Shown here: piece after piece, positions 1-9,241 of the stretch | Numbering within the stretch: position 1 is the stretch's first letter | Layout: each line of letters opens with the position of its first letter | Source of the DNA: an uncultured Prevotellaceae bacterium | Lineage (GTDB): Bacteria; Bacteroidota; Bacteroidia; Bacteroidales; Bacteroidaceae | Reading direction: 5' to 3' | Assembly: GCA_902769805.1 (NCBI GenBank) | Contig: CACXQL010000014.1 | Coordinates: 1-51,426, forward strand | Length of the DNA: 51,426 nucleotides | Translations under genes and position numbers: made by a program | Notes under the pieces: model-generated | What the model was told of the DNA's origin: nothing | Databases searched by the model: none | The model's input: the letters and a program-made list of their open reading frames with translations, nothing else

Positions 1-1805
1 CCCATCTTGGCGATGAAGATACGAGGACGGCGACCTTCCTTCTCTGCGAACTCATCGGTCAACTTACAAGCCAACTCGAAGTCGCTGTCGTTCTTTGATT
101 CTGAACTATACACGCCTGAAATTGTTCTGATTACTGCTTTATAACGACCTACGACCTCCTCGCAGGCATCTGAAATCTCACCAAGGGTACAACGCAACTG
201 GGCTGCCTTGACGGCAAGGTCGAGGAGGTTATTCTCACTCTTACGTCCCTCCTGGAAGTCACGGACACACTCCGTGATAGCCTTGAGGGCTGCCTGACAA
301 GCCGCCTCGTCGCGAGAAGCACGTACCTGAGCCAGGCTCTCTTCCTGTTGCTTGCGCACAGCGGTATTGTCGACTTCGAGGATGTCGATAGGATCCTCAT
401 GCTCCAGACGATACTTGTTAGTACCTACGATGGTCTGTACACCAGAGTCGATACGAGCCTGCGTACGTGCGGCTGCCTCCTCAATACGCATCTTAGGCAG
501 ACCGGTCTCGATAGCCTTTGCCATACCACCCAGTTTCTCAATCTCCTGGATGTGTTCCCAAGCCTTATGAACGAGCTCGTTGGTCAGTGTCTCCACATAG
601 TAAGAGCCAGCCCAGGGGTCGATCTGCTTGCAGACCTTTGTCTCGTTCTGGATATAGATCTGAGTGTTACGTGCGATACGAGCAGAGAAGTCGGTAGGCA
701 GGGCGATAGCCTCATCCAGTGCGTTTGTATGCAGAGACTGAGTATGTCCCAGTACGGCAGCCATAGCCTCGATACACGTACGACCTACGTTATTGAAAGG
801 ATCCTGCTCAGTGAGCGACCAACCAGAAGTCTGGGAGTGAGTACGCAGTGCGAGAGACTTCGGGTTCTTGGCACCGAATGACTTCACAATCTTCGCCCAC
901 AACAGACGACCGGCACGCATCTTGGCAATCTCCATGAAGTGGTTCATACCGATAGCCCAGAAGAAGGACAGACGAGGTGCGAAGGCATCCACATCGATGC
1001 CGGCATTCACACCCGTACGCAGATAGTCCATACCATCGGCAAGGGTATAGGCTAGCTCGATGTCAGCGGTAGCACCAGCCTCCTGCATGTGATAGCCAGA
1101 GATAGAGATGCTGTTGAACTTCGGCATCTTCTGTGAGGTATATTCGAAGATATCAGCGATGATCTTCATCGAGAATGCGGGGGGATAGATATAGGTGTTA
1201 CGCACCATGAACTCCTTCAGGATATCATTCTGGATAGTACCAGCCATCTCCTCCAGCTGAGCCCCCTGCTCCAATCCTGCCACAATATAGAAAGCAAGGA
1301 TAGGCAGCACGGCACCGTTCATCGTCATGGACACAGACATCTTGTTCAAGGGGATACCACTGAACAGTACCTTCATATTCTCTTCGTTACAGATAGACAC
1401 GCCAGCCTTTCCGACATCACCCACCACACGGGCGTTGTCAGGGTCGTAGCCACGGTGTGTAGGCAGGTCGAAGGCAACGGAGAGTCCCTTCTGACCAGAG
1501 GCGAGGTTACGACGATAGAACGCATTCGACTCCTCAGCAGTGGAGAATCCGGCATACTGACGGATAGTCCACGGGCGGAACGGATACATCATAGAGTACG
1601 GACCACGCAGGTAAGGAGGGATACCAGCTGTGAAGTCGAGGTGTTCCATATCCTCCAGATCCTCTTTCGTATATACAGGACGCACCTCGATATGCTCTGG
1701 AGTCTTCCAGTCAGCTACGATGTTATTGTCCTTGATCCACTTGGCACCATCTTGAGCATGAATGCCAGCATAGATATCGATATCTTTAAATTGTTTACGC
1801 ATCAT
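1..1805 (-). CDS. mutB: methylmalonyl-CoA mutase, large (catalytic) subunit, 3' end outside window
   Basis: This subunit interconverts succinyl-CoA and (R)-methylmalonyl-CoA with adenosylcobalamin, in the cytoplasm, on the succinate-to-propionate route. About 601 codons are visible. The TIM-barrel half is complete: the segment [16 protein letters not shown] carries the active-site Tyr and [11 protein letters not shown] carries the catalytic His known from the family. The open frame runs off the left edge at IFIAKMG, just where the cobalamin-binding domain with its DxHxxG loop should begin, so roughly 110-120 residues are missing. Two ATGs are adjacent (1805 and 1802); AGGAG lies 6 bases before the first, so I chose 1805. 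It lies 35 bases after the small-subunit gene and is surely cotranscribed with it. Confidence 0.96.
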   Translation of the reverse strand, partial: MMRKQFKDIDIYAGIHAQDGAKWIKDNNIVADWKTPEHIEVRPVYTKEDLEDMEHLDFTAGIPPYLRGPYSMMYPFRPWTIRQYAGFSTAEESNAFYRRNLASGQKGLSVAFDLPTHRGYDPDNARVVGDVGKAGVSICNEENMKVLFSGIPLNKMSVSMTMNGAVLPILAFYIVAGLEQGAQLEEMAGTIQNDILKEFMVRNTYIYPPAFSMKIIADIFEYTSQKMPKFNSISISGYHMQEAGATADIELAYTLADGMDYLRTGVNAGIDVDAFAPRLSFFWAIGMNHFMEIAKMRAGRLLWAKIVKSFGAKNPKSLALRTHSQTSGWSLTEQDPFNNVGRTCIEAMAAVLGHTQSLHTNALDEAIALPTDFSARIARNTQIYIQNETKVCKQIDPWAGSYYVETLTNELVHKAWEHIQEIEKLGGMAKAIETGLPKMRIEEAAARTQARIDSGVQTIVGTNKYRLEHEDPIDILEVDNTAVRKQQEESLAQVRASRDEAACQAALKAITECVRDFQEGRKSENNLLDLAVKAAQLRCTLGEISDACEEVVGRYKAVIRTISGVYSSESKNDSDFELACKLTDEFAEKEGRRPRIFIAKM

Positions 1806-1840
1806 TCAAGTCTCCTATTCTTTAAATACCAAGTTTCTGA

Positions 1841-3610
1841 TTATATTCTTTCAAAGTCTCGAGCCACGAACATCGCACGACCATTCAAGTATTTGAAGGC
1901 GGGGATAGCATACTCGGCATACTCATCGTCAGAAGAGCAGATGACTACGATGTCAGCCTTTGCCTCCAAGGCAGCGTCAACACCCTCCTCTACCGTCTTG
2001 AAGCCGAGGTTGTCAATCACCTTATAACCAGCACAGGCGAGGAAGTTACAAGAGAACTGGGCACGAGCCTGGCGCATGGCGAGGTTACCGATAGTCAGCA
2101 TGAACGCCGTAGGCACCTTCGTCTCCTCCGTATGGATGCGGAGATCCTCGAAGTCTGCGGCGAGGCGTGTGCTATTGATCTTCTTAATCCCAGAGTTCTC
2201 AGAGCACTCAGAGTTCTCAGAGTTTCTGCAGCAACAAGCAGCACTGAGCGCACGCTTGCCCTCACTCTTCTCTGTGAAGTTCGGGAACTGGTTAGTACCC
2301 AGCAGGAACTCCTTACGCTTAGCAGCATCACCATGACGCTTCACATTTGTGGCGTTGATGTCATCCTGAATGGTGCCTGCCTTGACAGCTGCGAGGAAGC
2401 CTCCCTCCTCTTCTACCTTCAGGAATATCTTCCACGCCTCCTGAGCCAAAGCATCCGTAAGGTGCTCGATATAATAGGAACCTGCAGAAGGATCGACGAT
2501 ACGGTCGAAATGAGCTTCTTCCTTGATCAGCAACTGCTGGTTGCGGGCAATACGCTCAGAGAAGTCTGTTGCCTCCTCGTAAGGAGCATCAAACGGAGTA
2601 ACCACCATCGAATGAACACTGCCTAAGGCTGCACTCATTGCTTCTGTCTGCGAACGGAGCAGGTTGACATAACTGTCAAACAATGTCTGATTGTATGTTG
2701 AAGTGGTAGCGTTGATAATCATCTTACAGGCGCAGTCGCACTTCGGCTCATACTGCTTCACGATTTGAGCCCAGAGCAGGCGTGCTGCACGGAACTTAGC
2801 TATCTCCATGAAGTAGTTCTCACTGACACCCATATTGAATCTGATATTCTTGGCAGCCAGATCAATATCGACACCAGCATCTGTCAACTGCTGCAGATAC
2901 TCATTTCCCCATGCCAAGGCATAACCTAACTCCTGAACGATATAGGCACCGGCATTATTAAGAGCATCAGTACTGACAGTGATACAACGGAAGTTTGGAT
3001 ATTCCTTTAAAGCCTCTACGAGTTTGGGACCCATCTCAAGCAATGGTGTTACATCCTTGCCCTTCATCACCATTTTCATCATGGGATCCCACCAGATAGA
3101 ACCCACCACCTTCTCCTTGTCGTAGCCCTTCTTGGTGAAGTATTCCACAAGAATCTCAGCCAGCTCCAGTGAATGACACGGACAGGTCGAGAAGTTCACC
3201 TCCACGATATCACAGAGGATATTGTCAAGCAATGTCTCGACCGTCTCCTTACTCACGAGACTGCCAGGAATCTTGAAGCCCAAGGAGTCGATACCCTTGT
3301 TCAGGATGTCCAGTGCCTTGGCATTGGCAGCCTTCGGGTCGTCCACTTTGATGTTCTGACGGACATACCACGCATTGGAGTCCTTCTTGTTACCACGCAC
3401 AAACGGGAACTCACCAGGGAGTGCGTCAGGTGTTTTCAGGTTCGCCAAGTCCTCTCGGCGATAGAAAGGCTGTACGTTGAAGCCTTCATTCGTTCTCCAC
3501 ACGAGTCGCTTCTGGAAGTCGGCACCTTTCAGGTCCACTTCGATCTTGTCCAACCACTCCTGAGTGGTGGGTGCGGTAAACTCGGTGAAAAGTTTCTCTT
3601 TGTTTGCCAT
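1841..3610 (-). CDS. mutA: methylmalonyl-CoA mutase, small subunit
   Basis: This is the non-catalytic partner of the large subunit (589 residues). It has the same barrel plus degenerate cobalamin-like domain layout and, as known for this subunit, does not bind the cofactor productively. Family features are visible: CRCIT-type barrel strands, a FDAPYEEATDFSERIARNQQ stretch matching the large subunit, and a C-terminal flavodoxin-like domain ending in FKYLNGRAMFVARDFERI. The frame extends upstream to 3667, but the start at 3610 (MANKEKLF) is preferred because the -7 promoter element lies at 3656-3663. An in-frame run of Ser-Glu-Asn triplets (about residues 461-474) interrupts the linker between the two domains; see the repeat at 2191-2228. 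Confidence 0.95.
   Translation of the reverse strand: MANKEKLFTEFTAPTTQEWLDKIEVDLKGADFQKRLVWRTNEGFNVQPFYRREDLANLKTPDALPGEFPFVRGNKKDSNAWYVRQNIKVDDPKAANAKALDILNKGIDSLGFKIPGSLVSKETVETLLDNILCDIVEVNFSTCPCHSLELAEILVEYFTKKGYDKEKVVGSIWWDPMMKMVMKGKDVTPLLEMGPKLVEALKEYPNFRCITVSTDALNNAGAYIVQELGYALAWGNEYLQQLTDAGVDIDLAAKNIRFNMGVSENYFMEIAKFRAARLLWAQIVKQYEPKCDCACKMIINATTSTYNQTLFDSYVNLLRSQTEAMSAALGSVHSMVVTPFDAPYEEATDFSERIARNQQLLIKEEAHFDRIVDPSAGSYYIEHLTDALAQEAWKIFLKVEEEGGFLAAVKAGTIQDDINATNVKRHGDAAKRKEFLLGTNQFPNFTEKSEGKRALSAACCCRNSENSECSENSGIKKINSTRLAADFEDLRIHTEETKVPTAFMLTIGNLAMRQARAQFSCNFLACAGYKVIDNLGFKTVEEGVDAALEAKADIVVICSSDDEYAEYAIPAFKYLNGRAMFVARDFERI
2191..2228 (-). repeat. 9-bp coding microsatellite (Ser-Glu-Asn) inside mutA
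   Basis: On the sense strand the unit TCTGAGAAC is repeated about four times with minor changes, encoding RNSENSECSENSG. It sits in the interdomain linker, so the reading frame is kept. The same unit occurs in trpE at 44645-44689. Confidence 0.85.
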
Positions 3611-3655
3611 AATTACTATTGTATTATTATATAAGTAGTTCTTAGTAATAGACTG

Positions 3656-3663
3656 CAAAGGTA
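3656..3663 (-). promoter_or_regulatory. promoter -7 element for mutAB
   Basis: The plus strand reads CAAAGGTA, i.e. TACCTTTG on the minus strand, a full match to the Bacteroidetes -7 consensus TAnnTTTG. It lies 46 bases before the mutA start. No clear TTTG is seen at -33. Confidence 0.7.
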
Positions 3664-3728
3664 ACAACTTATTTCCGAATATCCGAAGTTTTTAATAAAT
3701 ATTTTATATTTATGTGAATTTATTTTCG

Positions 3729-3736
3729 TACCTTTG
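3729..3736 (+). promoter_or_regulatory. promoter -7 element for the HU-like gene
   Basis: TACCTTTG matches the Bacteroidetes -7 consensus and lies 28 bases before the ATG at 3764. It diverges from the mutAB promoter, with about 65 bases between the two -7 boxes. Confidence 0.7.
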
Positions 3737-3763
3737 CACCATTATTTAACCAATTTAGCAACT

Positions 3764-4426
3764 ATGGGCTATAACATTAAATTCAGTGTACACCGAAACC
3801 CGCAGAAAGACAGCGAGGGTAATGACACATATCAAGTGAGACATGAGACGAATGAGACTGTAGGGAAGGCTTACCTGCTGAGGCATCTGAAGAACAGCAA
3901 CACGTTCCGGCCGGAACTGATGGAGGCGGCACTAACCGTCCTGGAGCGCGAGATTATCGCTCAGTTGACGGACAACCTGCGGCTGCATCTGGAGGGACTG
4001 GGTACGTTTTACCTGAAACTGGGTTTCAGACCACGCTATGACGAGATGGGTAACGAGATGAAGATCCAGTTTACGGACCCTGCCAAGATCACAGGCAATG
4101 ACGTGTGCATCGAGACTGTCGGCTTCACTCCCGACAGGCAGTTCCTCAAGCAACTGCACGAGCAAGGCTACCATTTCATCAATGCCACAGGGAGGGGACA
4201 TGTGGGACACTCTACCGAACAGACGGAGGAGCAGGTCAGGAAACGCCTCGACGAGTGGTTCGACAGTCATGAGATACTGACCTGCAGGCAGATGATGAGT
4301 CTCTTCGGCATCACCAGATATATGGCAAACAAATGGCTTGAACACCTCTGCACCACCCCATCATCCTACCTGTATCCGCAGAAGATCGGGGGTACCATCT
4401 GTTATTATCGCCATACAAAGGAGTAA
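3764..4426 (+). CDS. HU-family-like DNA-binding protein with C-terminal HTH-like extension
   Basis: A 220-residue protein that resembles the Bacteroidetes histone-like (HU/IHF-related) family. The N-terminal part contains ELMEAALTVLEREIIAQL followed by LEGLGTFYLKLGF, which fits the helix and beta-arm start of the HU fold (compare the GFGTF segment of HU). The C-terminal 60 residues (DEWFDSHEILTCRQMMSLFG onwards) look like a small helix-turn-helix or winged helix, which plain HU lacks. The start at 3764 was chosen because the promoter box at 3729-3736 places the transcript start just upstream; the open frame itself continues further 5' only through a TTG. It stands alone, so its target is unknown; a nucleoid or local regulatory role is inference. 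Confidence 0.72.
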   Translation: MGYNIKFSVHRNPQKDSEGNDTYQVRHETNETVGKAYLLRHLKNSNTFRPELMEAALTVLEREIIAQLTDNLRLHLEGLGTFYLKLGFRPRYDEMGNEMKIQFTDPAKITGNDVCIETVGFTPDRQFLKQLHEQGYHFINATGRGHVGHSTEQTEEQVRKRLDEWFDSHEILTCRQMMSLFGITRYMANKWLEHLCTTPSSYLYPQKIGGTICYYRHTKE

Positions 4427-4510
4427 GAAGGCATCCTATACGGTCGAAAGTGCCTGTGTTAACGATGTAAAGTGGTGTTGTTTCCAATCGTTGCAAGCAT
4501 CCTAACCACT

Positions 4511-4595
4511 TGTCGACTCCAGTCGACAGACCTGCTGACTCCAGTCGACAAGCTTGCTGACTCCAGTCAACAGACCTGCTGACTCCATGTCAGCA
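4511..4595. repeat. four-unit 22-bp palindromic tandem array
   Basis: In the 313-base gap between the HU-like gene and the transporter, four imperfect copies start at 4511, 4533, 4555 and 4577, an exact 22-bp period. The first core is TGTCGACTCCAGTCGACA, a perfect inverted repeat around CC; the others are TGCTGACTCCAGTCGACA, TGCTGACTCCAGTCAACA and TGCTGACTCCATGTCAGCA. Four-base spacers GACC, AGCT, GACC separate them. I see nothing else in 4427-4700. Confidence 0.9.
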
Positions 4596-4705
4596 ACCAA
4601 TAAACTCATAGAGGACTGCCGCTGTTGAAATGTGAAAGAAACAAAAAGAAAGAGCGGAGACTAAAATTTGTTGCACAAAAATGCGTGTATTGCGCAATTT
4701 CTTTG

Positions 4706-4713
4706 TAACTTTG
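4706..4713 (+). promoter_or_regulatory. promoter -7 element for the transporter/decarboxylase operon
   Basis: TAACTTTG matches the -7 consensus and lies 26 bases before the chosen ATG at 4740. No good -33 element is visible. Confidence 0.6.
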
Positions 4714-4739
4714 CAGCCAAATTGGAAGGAATGTATGTT

Positions 4740-6431
4740 ATGGAATCATTTCAATGGCTAAAGGATTTGTTTCTGACAACTGACTCTGTGGCGCATATTG
4801 CATTGCTCTATGCCATAGTCATTGCCATCGGTGTGTATCTAGGAAAAATCAAACTCTGGGGTATCTCCCTGGGCGTTACCTTCGTATTGTTTGCAGGAAT
4901 CATCGCTGGTCATATCGGATTCACAGCACCATTACCCATCCTGACATTCATTCAGGACTTCGGACTTATACTGTTTGTATTCATGATTGGTATGCAGGTG
5001 GGACCAGGTTTCTTTGAGAGTTTCGGCACCGCAGGTGTCAAACTCAACGGACTTGCAGCTATCGGCATCCTGCTGAACATCCTGGTGATGTTCGCCTGTT
5101 ACTTTATCTTCTTTGACACTTCCGACCCGACCAACCTCCCCATGATGGTGGGAACCTTATATGGAGCCGTTACCAATACACCAGGTCTTGGTGCTGCTAA
5201 CGAGGCATTAAACTCTGTCTTCAGCAGTAATGCGCCCCAGATAGCCTCCGCATACGCCTGTGCCTACCCCTTGGGTGTCTTAGGCATCATCGGTGCTACT
5301 ATATTAATAAGGTATATATGTAACATCAAACTGGAGCGAGAGGAAGCACGGTTGAAGGCAATGGAAGAGACGGCAGCCAACAAGAAACCGTACAAGATGC
5401 ACCTGGAAGTGACGAACAAATACCTGGAGGGCAAGACGCTGCTACAGGTTCACGACTTCCTGAACCGCGATTTCGTGGTATCACGCCTTGTACACCAAGG
5501 GGAGTTATGCATTCCCAACCGCGACACAGTGTTCCATATTGGTGATCAGATGCTGATTGTCTGTGCCGAGGCTGACCAGGAGGCTATCATGGCTTTCATC
5601 GGTCCCAAACTCGACATCGACTTTGAGCAACAGGACCAACCTCTGGTGTCCAAGCGTATCCTCGTCACCAATCCGAACATCAATGGTAAGACACTCGCAT
5701 CCATGCACTTCTCCAGTGTTCATGGAGTCAACGTGACACGAGTGACGCGCCACGGCATGGACCTCTTTGCCACTGCAAGCCTTCCCCTGCAGGTAGGCGA
5801 TAAGATTATGGTGGTAGGCCCTGAGGATGCCGTTGACCGCGTAGCCAACAAGATGGGCAACTCCATCCGCCGCCTGAACGCACCCAATATCGCCACGATC
5901 TTCGTAGGCATTATCTTAGGTATCATCTTCGGATCTCTGCCTATTGCCATCCCCGGTATGCCAGTACCTTTAAAGCTCGGTGTCGCAGGAGGTCCCCTCA
6001 TCATCGCTATCCTCATTGGACGCTACGGATACAAGATACACCTTGTGACCTATACGACGACCTCGGCCAATATGATGCTACGCGAGATCGGACTGGTACT
6101 CTTCCTCGCGTCTGTGGGTATCAAGGCTGGAGCCTCGTTCTTCTCGACAGTGATAGAAGGCGGAGGACTGCTCTATGTGCTGACGGGATTCCTGATTACT
6201 GTCATTCCTATTCTGATAGTAGGTCCCATCGCCCGTATCAGGTATAAGTTCAATTACTTCACCATCATGGGTATGATAGCAGGAACCTATACGGATCCCC
6301 CTGCCCTTGCCTATGCCAACAGCGTCTGTTCCAAAGAAGCACCTGCCCTGGGCTATTCAACGGTATACCCGTTGTCTATGTTCCTCCGCATCTTCACGGC
6401 ACAGCTCATCGTGCTGTTCTTCTGTGGCTAA
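4740..6431 (+). CDS. AspT/YidE-type membrane transporter with two TrkA-C (RCK_C) domains
   Basis: A 563-residue inner-membrane protein. The arrangement is the one known for the aspartate:alanine exchanger/YidE-YbjL family: a hydrophobic block of about five or six helices (residues 15-205), two consecutive cytosolic RCK_C domains (about 222-300 and 305-385, each with an H-G-x(4-5)-L-x(4)-GD style strand pattern), and a second hydrophobic block (about 395-563). GGAAGGA lies 9 bases before the ATG at 4740, which favours it over the ATG at 4731. It is followed after 34 bases by the decarboxylase gamma gene, in the same direction. A role in exporting or exchanging a dicarboxylate such as succinate is plausible from context but not shown by the sequence. 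Confidence 0.85.
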   Translation: MESFQWLKDLFLTTDSVAHIALLYAIVIAIGVYLGKIKLWGISLGVTFVLFAGIIAGHIGFTAPLPILTFIQDFGLILFVFMIGMQVGPGFFESFGTAGVKLNGLAAIGILLNILVMFACYFIFFDTSDPTNLPMMVGTLYGAVTNTPGLGAANEALNSVFSSNAPQIASAYACAYPLGVLGIIGATILIRYICNIKLEREEARLKAMEETAANKKPYKMHLEVTNKYLEGKTLLQVHDFLNRDFVVSRLVHQGELCIPNRDTVFHIGDQMLIVCAEADQEAIMAFIGPKLDIDFEQQDQPLVSKRILVTNPNINGKTLASMHFSSVHGVNVTRVTRHGMDLFATASLPLQVGDKIMVVGPEDAVDRVANKMGNSIRRLNAPNIATIFVGIILGIIFGSLPIAIPGMPVPLKLGVAGGPLIIAILIGRYGYKIHLVTYTTTSANMMLREIGLVLFLASVGIKAGASFFSTVIEGGGLLYVLTGFLITVIPILIVGPIARIRYKFNYFTIMGMIAGTYTDPPALAYANSVCSKEAPALGYSTVYPLSMFLRIFTAQLIVLFFCG

Positions 6432-6465
6432 CAAGAAAAAAATAAATAATACACGTACTATCATT

Positions 6466-7503
6466 ATGAACAAATTCGGATTACTGTTAGGCGTCATGCT
6501 ACTGACCTGCACCTCTACGATGCGAGCACAAATAGATGCGAGCATCAAGCTCAACGAGGTGATGACCAATAACGACGCCAGCCTGCAGGACGAATACGGA
6601 CAACACAAGGCGTGGATAGAGATCGAGAATATCTCTCACTCCACGTATAATATCCGTGGGATGTATATCACCACAGACCGTGACGTTCTCGACAAATCGA
6701 TGAGTGTTCCCGAGCGCATTAAGCGTATGAGTATCATCCCCAATGGGGATACCCGTACGAACCTAAGCGGTCGCCAGCATCTCGTACTTTTCTGTAACAG
6801 CCTGCCTCACTTAGGTTCCTTACATCTCTCAGTGAACATCGACCCGACAAAGCCTGTATGGGTTGCGCTCTACAACGGCAATGCCACTCAGTTGATTGAC
6901 TCTGTGACTGTTCCCGTATTGGCAGCCAATCAGTCATTTGCACGTGTTGCCAACAACGGTACTGCCAAGGACTGGGAGAAGAAGTCTGCCGACCGCGTGA
7001 CTCCAGGTATTGCCAATGTAACAACCGTCAGTGAGTCAAAGGTCGAGAAATTCAAACGCGAAGACCCTTATGGTGTCGCCATGGCAATCATGGCAATGGG
7101 TATCGTGTTCCTCTGTCTTGCCCTGTTATGGATATTCTTCACGCTCTTCGGCATGTTCATGCGCCATCAGGAGACAGCGAAGAAGGTGATTAACCAACAG
7201 CCTATCAAACCTATCACGAAGACTGTGGAGAAGACCATCGAGGTAGGACACAAGACGGGTGTCATCCTGCAGGAAGGTCTGAAGACCAAGGGTATCGACA
7301 AGGAAGTATACCTCGCCGTCATCGGCATGGCACTCCAGCAGTATCAGGACGATGTCCATGATGTGGAGAGTGGTATCATCACCATACAGTCGAAGAACAC
7401 AGAATGGGACGACGAGTATTCGCAGATGACACATTTCCACGATCCCGTCGTGCCGACCACACATGTCGCTCCAAAGATTCCTACAGGACCGGAGCTGAAG
7501 TAA
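6466..7503 (+). CDS. OadG-family decarboxylase gamma subunit with N-terminal lamin-tail domain
   Basis: A 345-residue protein. Residues 1-21 are a signal peptide (cleavage near RAQ). Residues 25-180 resemble a lamin-tail/LTD beta-sandwich (KLNEVMTNND, then HKAWIEIENISHSTYNIRG). A transmembrane helix follows at about 201-228 (VAMAIMAMGIVFLCLALLWI), then a charged cytoplasmic tail. The helix plus tail is the OadG gamma module that anchors sodium-pumping oxaloacetate or methylmalonyl-CoA decarboxylase; bacterial gamma chains outside Bacteroidetes are only about 80 residues and lack the extracytoplasmic domain. The biotin carrier and beta genes follow immediately. The extracytoplasmic domain may bind cell envelope material; that is inference. 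Confidence 0.85.
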   Translation: MNKFGLLLGVMLLTCTSTMRAQIDASIKLNEVMTNNDASLQDEYGQHKAWIEIENISHSTYNIRGMYITTDRDVLDKSMSVPERIKRMSIIPNGDTRTNLSGRQHLVLFCNSLPHLGSLHLSVNIDPTKPVWVALYNGNATQLIDSVTVPVLAANQSFARVANNGTAKDWEKKSADRVTPGIANVTTVSESKVEKFKREDPYGVAMAIMAMGIVFLCLALLWIFFTLFGMFMRHQETAKKVINQQPIKPITKTVEKTIEVGHKTGVILQEGLKTKGIDKEVYLAVIGMALQQYQDDVHDVESGIITIQSKNTEWDDEYSQMTHFHDPVVPTTHVAPKIPTGPELK

Positions 7504-7525
7504 ATTGAATGTTGAAAATTGAAAA
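7504..7525 (+). repeat. ATTGAA-type microsatellite at gene junction
   Basis: The junction consists of near-repeats of ATTGAA/GTTGAAA right after the gamma stop and just before the biotin carrier start. A related run lies at 7991-8026. Confidence 0.7.
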
Positions 7526-7990
7526 ATGAAAGTTATGAACAAGTATCAATATAAAGTACAAGGTGTTGACTACGAAGTAGAAATCGAGGAAGTAGAAGGC
7601 AACATCGCCAAAGTAAATGTCAACGGCATCCCCTTTGAGGTAGAGTTACAACAACCCATTAATGCGGCTAAGCATCCGACTATCGTCAAGCCAAAGGTAG
7701 AGGCTCCCAAGCCTGCTGCCACAGCAAGCGCACCTGTTGCCGCTGCTCCTGTTCAGGCTGCTGCCCCTGCTGGTGCAGGAAACGCCCAGAAGGCTCCACT
7801 GCCTGGAACAATTACCAGCATCAACGTAAAAGTCGGCGACACCGTTGCCGTCGGTGACGTGGTGATTGTGCTGGAGGCGATGAAGATGCAGAACAACATC
7901 GAGGCAGAATATGCAGGTACCATCACCTCTATTACTGTCAACCAAGGCGACTCTGTCATGGAAGGAGCCGTTTTGCTCACCATTGGTTAA
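7526..7990 (+). CDS. biotin carboxyl carrier subunit of the Na+-pump decarboxylase
   Basis: A 154-residue biotin/lipoyl-attachment protein. A short N-terminal beta region (residues 1-50) is followed by an Ala/Pro-rich flexible linker (about 55-90) and a biotinyl domain ending the protein. The biotinylation motif EAMKM is present with the acceptor Lys at residue 120, about 35 residues from the C terminus as usual. It would shuttle CO2 from the carboxyltransferase (alpha, not encoded here) to the membrane beta subunit. An ATG at 7535 is an alternative start in the same frame; neither has a clear ribosome-binding site. It lies between the gamma and beta genes. Confidence 0.93.
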   Translation: MKVMNKYQYKVQGVDYEVEIEEVEGNIAKVNVNGIPFEVELQQPINAAKHPTIVKPKVEAPKPAATASAPVAAAPVQAAAPAGAGNAQKAPLPGTITSINVKVGDTVAVGDVVIVLEAMKMQNNIEAEYAGTITSITVNQGDSVMEGAVLLTIG

Positions 7991-8026
7991 TTGAGAGTTG
8001 AGAATTGAAAATTGAAAATGGAGAAT
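7991..8026 (+). repeat. ATTGAAA microsatellite at gene junction
   Basis: Several consecutive copies of TTGAGA/ATTGAAA fill the space between the biotin carrier and beta genes. The run ends in GGAGAATTAACT, which supplies the ribosome-binding site for the beta gene. It also opens a spurious upstream ATG at 8005. Confidence 0.75.
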
Positions 8027-8031
8027 TAACT

Positions 8032-9189
8032 ATGGGATTTACTAATTTCATCGTAGAAAACTTCAATGAGTTCCTGACCTACACGGGCTTCGCCAATGCC
8101 ACGGCAGGAAACCTCATCATGATAGCAGTAGGTGCGCTCTTCATCTGGCTTGCCATCAAGAAAGACTTTGAGCCGCTGCTTCTTGTCCCCATCGGTTTGG
8201 GTATTATCCTCGGAAACATCCCCTTCCGTGCAGATGCAGGACTGGAGATCGGTCTCTATGAAGACAACTCTGTATTGAACATTTTCTATCAGGGTGTCCG
8301 CCAAGGATGGTATCCTCCCCTTATCTTCTTGGGTATCGGTGCCATGACAGACTTCTCGGCATTGCTTGCCAACCCGAAGTTGATGCTGATAGGCGCTGCC
8401 GCCCAGTTTGGTATCTTCGGAGCGTATATGTTTGCCCTTGCCTTAGGTTTCGAGCCTAACCAGGCGGCAGGTATCGCCATCATCGGAGGTGCCGACGGTC
8501 CTACCGCCATCTTCCTAAGCAGTAAGCTCTCCCCTAACCTAATGGGAGCCATTGCCGTCTGCGCCTATAGTTATATGGCATTAGTGCCATTGATTCAGCC
8601 ACCGTTGATGCGCCTGCTTACTACTAAGAAGGAGCGTGTCATCAAAATGAAACCTGCCCGTGAGGTATCACAGACAGAGCGTATCCTGTTCCCTATCATC
8701 GGACTCTTATTGACGACATTCATCGTACCTTCTGGTCTGCCTTTGCTGGGTATGCTGTTCTTCGGTAACCTGCTGAAAGAGTCTGGCAAGACCACTCGTC
8801 TCGCCAAGACCGCTGGTGCTGCACTGAACGACATCGTGGTGATGCTGTTAGGACTGACCGTAGGATGCTCTACACAGGCTTCTGAGTTCCTGACTATCAA
8901 CACCATCTATATCTTCGCTATCGGTGCAGGTGCCTTCATCATCGCCACCATGAGTGGAGTCTGCTTCGTGAAGGTGATGAACCTCTTCCTGCCGAAAGAC
9001 AAGAAGCTCAATCCGCTGATTGGTAATGCCGGTGTAAGTGCTGTACCTATGGCAGCACGTATCTCCAACAATCTCGGACTGGAATATGATCGTCATAACT
9101 TCCTGCTGATGCATGCCATGGGACCGAATGTCGCTGGTGTCATCGGCTCCGCAGTGGCAGCTGGAGCCTTACTTGGATTCCTTTCATAG
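8032..9189 (+). CDS. sodium-translocating decarboxylase beta subunit
   Basis: A 385-residue integral membrane protein of the OadB/MmdB/GcdB family, which decarboxylates carboxybiotin and exports Na+. It is hydrophobic along its length with about ten helices. The signature GGADGPTAIF (about residues 151-160) contains the conserved membrane Asp used in Na+ and proton translocation. GGAG lies 8 bases before the ATG at 8032; an upstream in-frame ATG at 8005 lies inside the ATTGAAA repeat and is rejected. Together with mutAB this suggests a methylmalonyl-CoA decarboxylase of the propionate pathway, but oxaloacetate decarboxylase cannot be excluded without the alpha chain. Confidence 0.94.
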   Translation: MGFTNFIVENFNEFLTYTGFANATAGNLIMIAVGALFIWLAIKKDFEPLLLVPIGLGIILGNIPFRADAGLEIGLYEDNSVLNIFYQGVRQGWYPPLIFLGIGAMTDFSALLANPKLMLIGAAAQFGIFGAYMFALALGFEPNQAAGIAIIGGADGPTAIFLSSKLSPNLMGAIAVCAYSYMALVPLIQPPLMRLLTTKKERVIKMKPAREVSQTERILFPIIGLLLTTFIVPSGLPLLGMLFFGNLLKESGKTTRLAKTAGAALNDIVVMLLGLTVGCSTQASEFLTINTIYIFAIGAGAFIIATMSGVCFVKVMNLFLPKDKKLNPLIGNAGVSAVPMAARISNNLGLEYDRHNFLLMHAMGPNVAGVIGSAVAAGALLGFLS

Positions 9190-9200
9190 ACCATTAACAT

Positions 9201-9240
9201 AAAAAAAGTGGCAATCTTGTAACGGATTGCCACTTTTTTT
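9201..9240 (+). terminator. intrinsic terminator after the decarboxylase operon
   Basis: A perfect 16-bp stem (AAAAAAAGTGGCAATC at 9201-9216 with its complement at 9225-9240) and 8-base loop ends in seven T. It is followed after one base by the promoter of the next gene. Confidence 0.93.
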
Positions 9241-9241
9241 G

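Noticed and set aside
348-2626. Plus-strand frames opposite mutB and mutA
   Set aside because: Both mutase subunits are certain on the minus strand; the plus frames are shadows.
4511-4595. CRISPR array
   Set aside because: The units are 18 bases with 4-base near-identical spacers and there are no cas genes; it is a 22-bp tandem array.
8005-8031. Upstream start of the beta subunit at 8005
   Set aside because: It lies in the ATTGAAA repeat; GGAG is correctly spaced only for the ATG at 8032.
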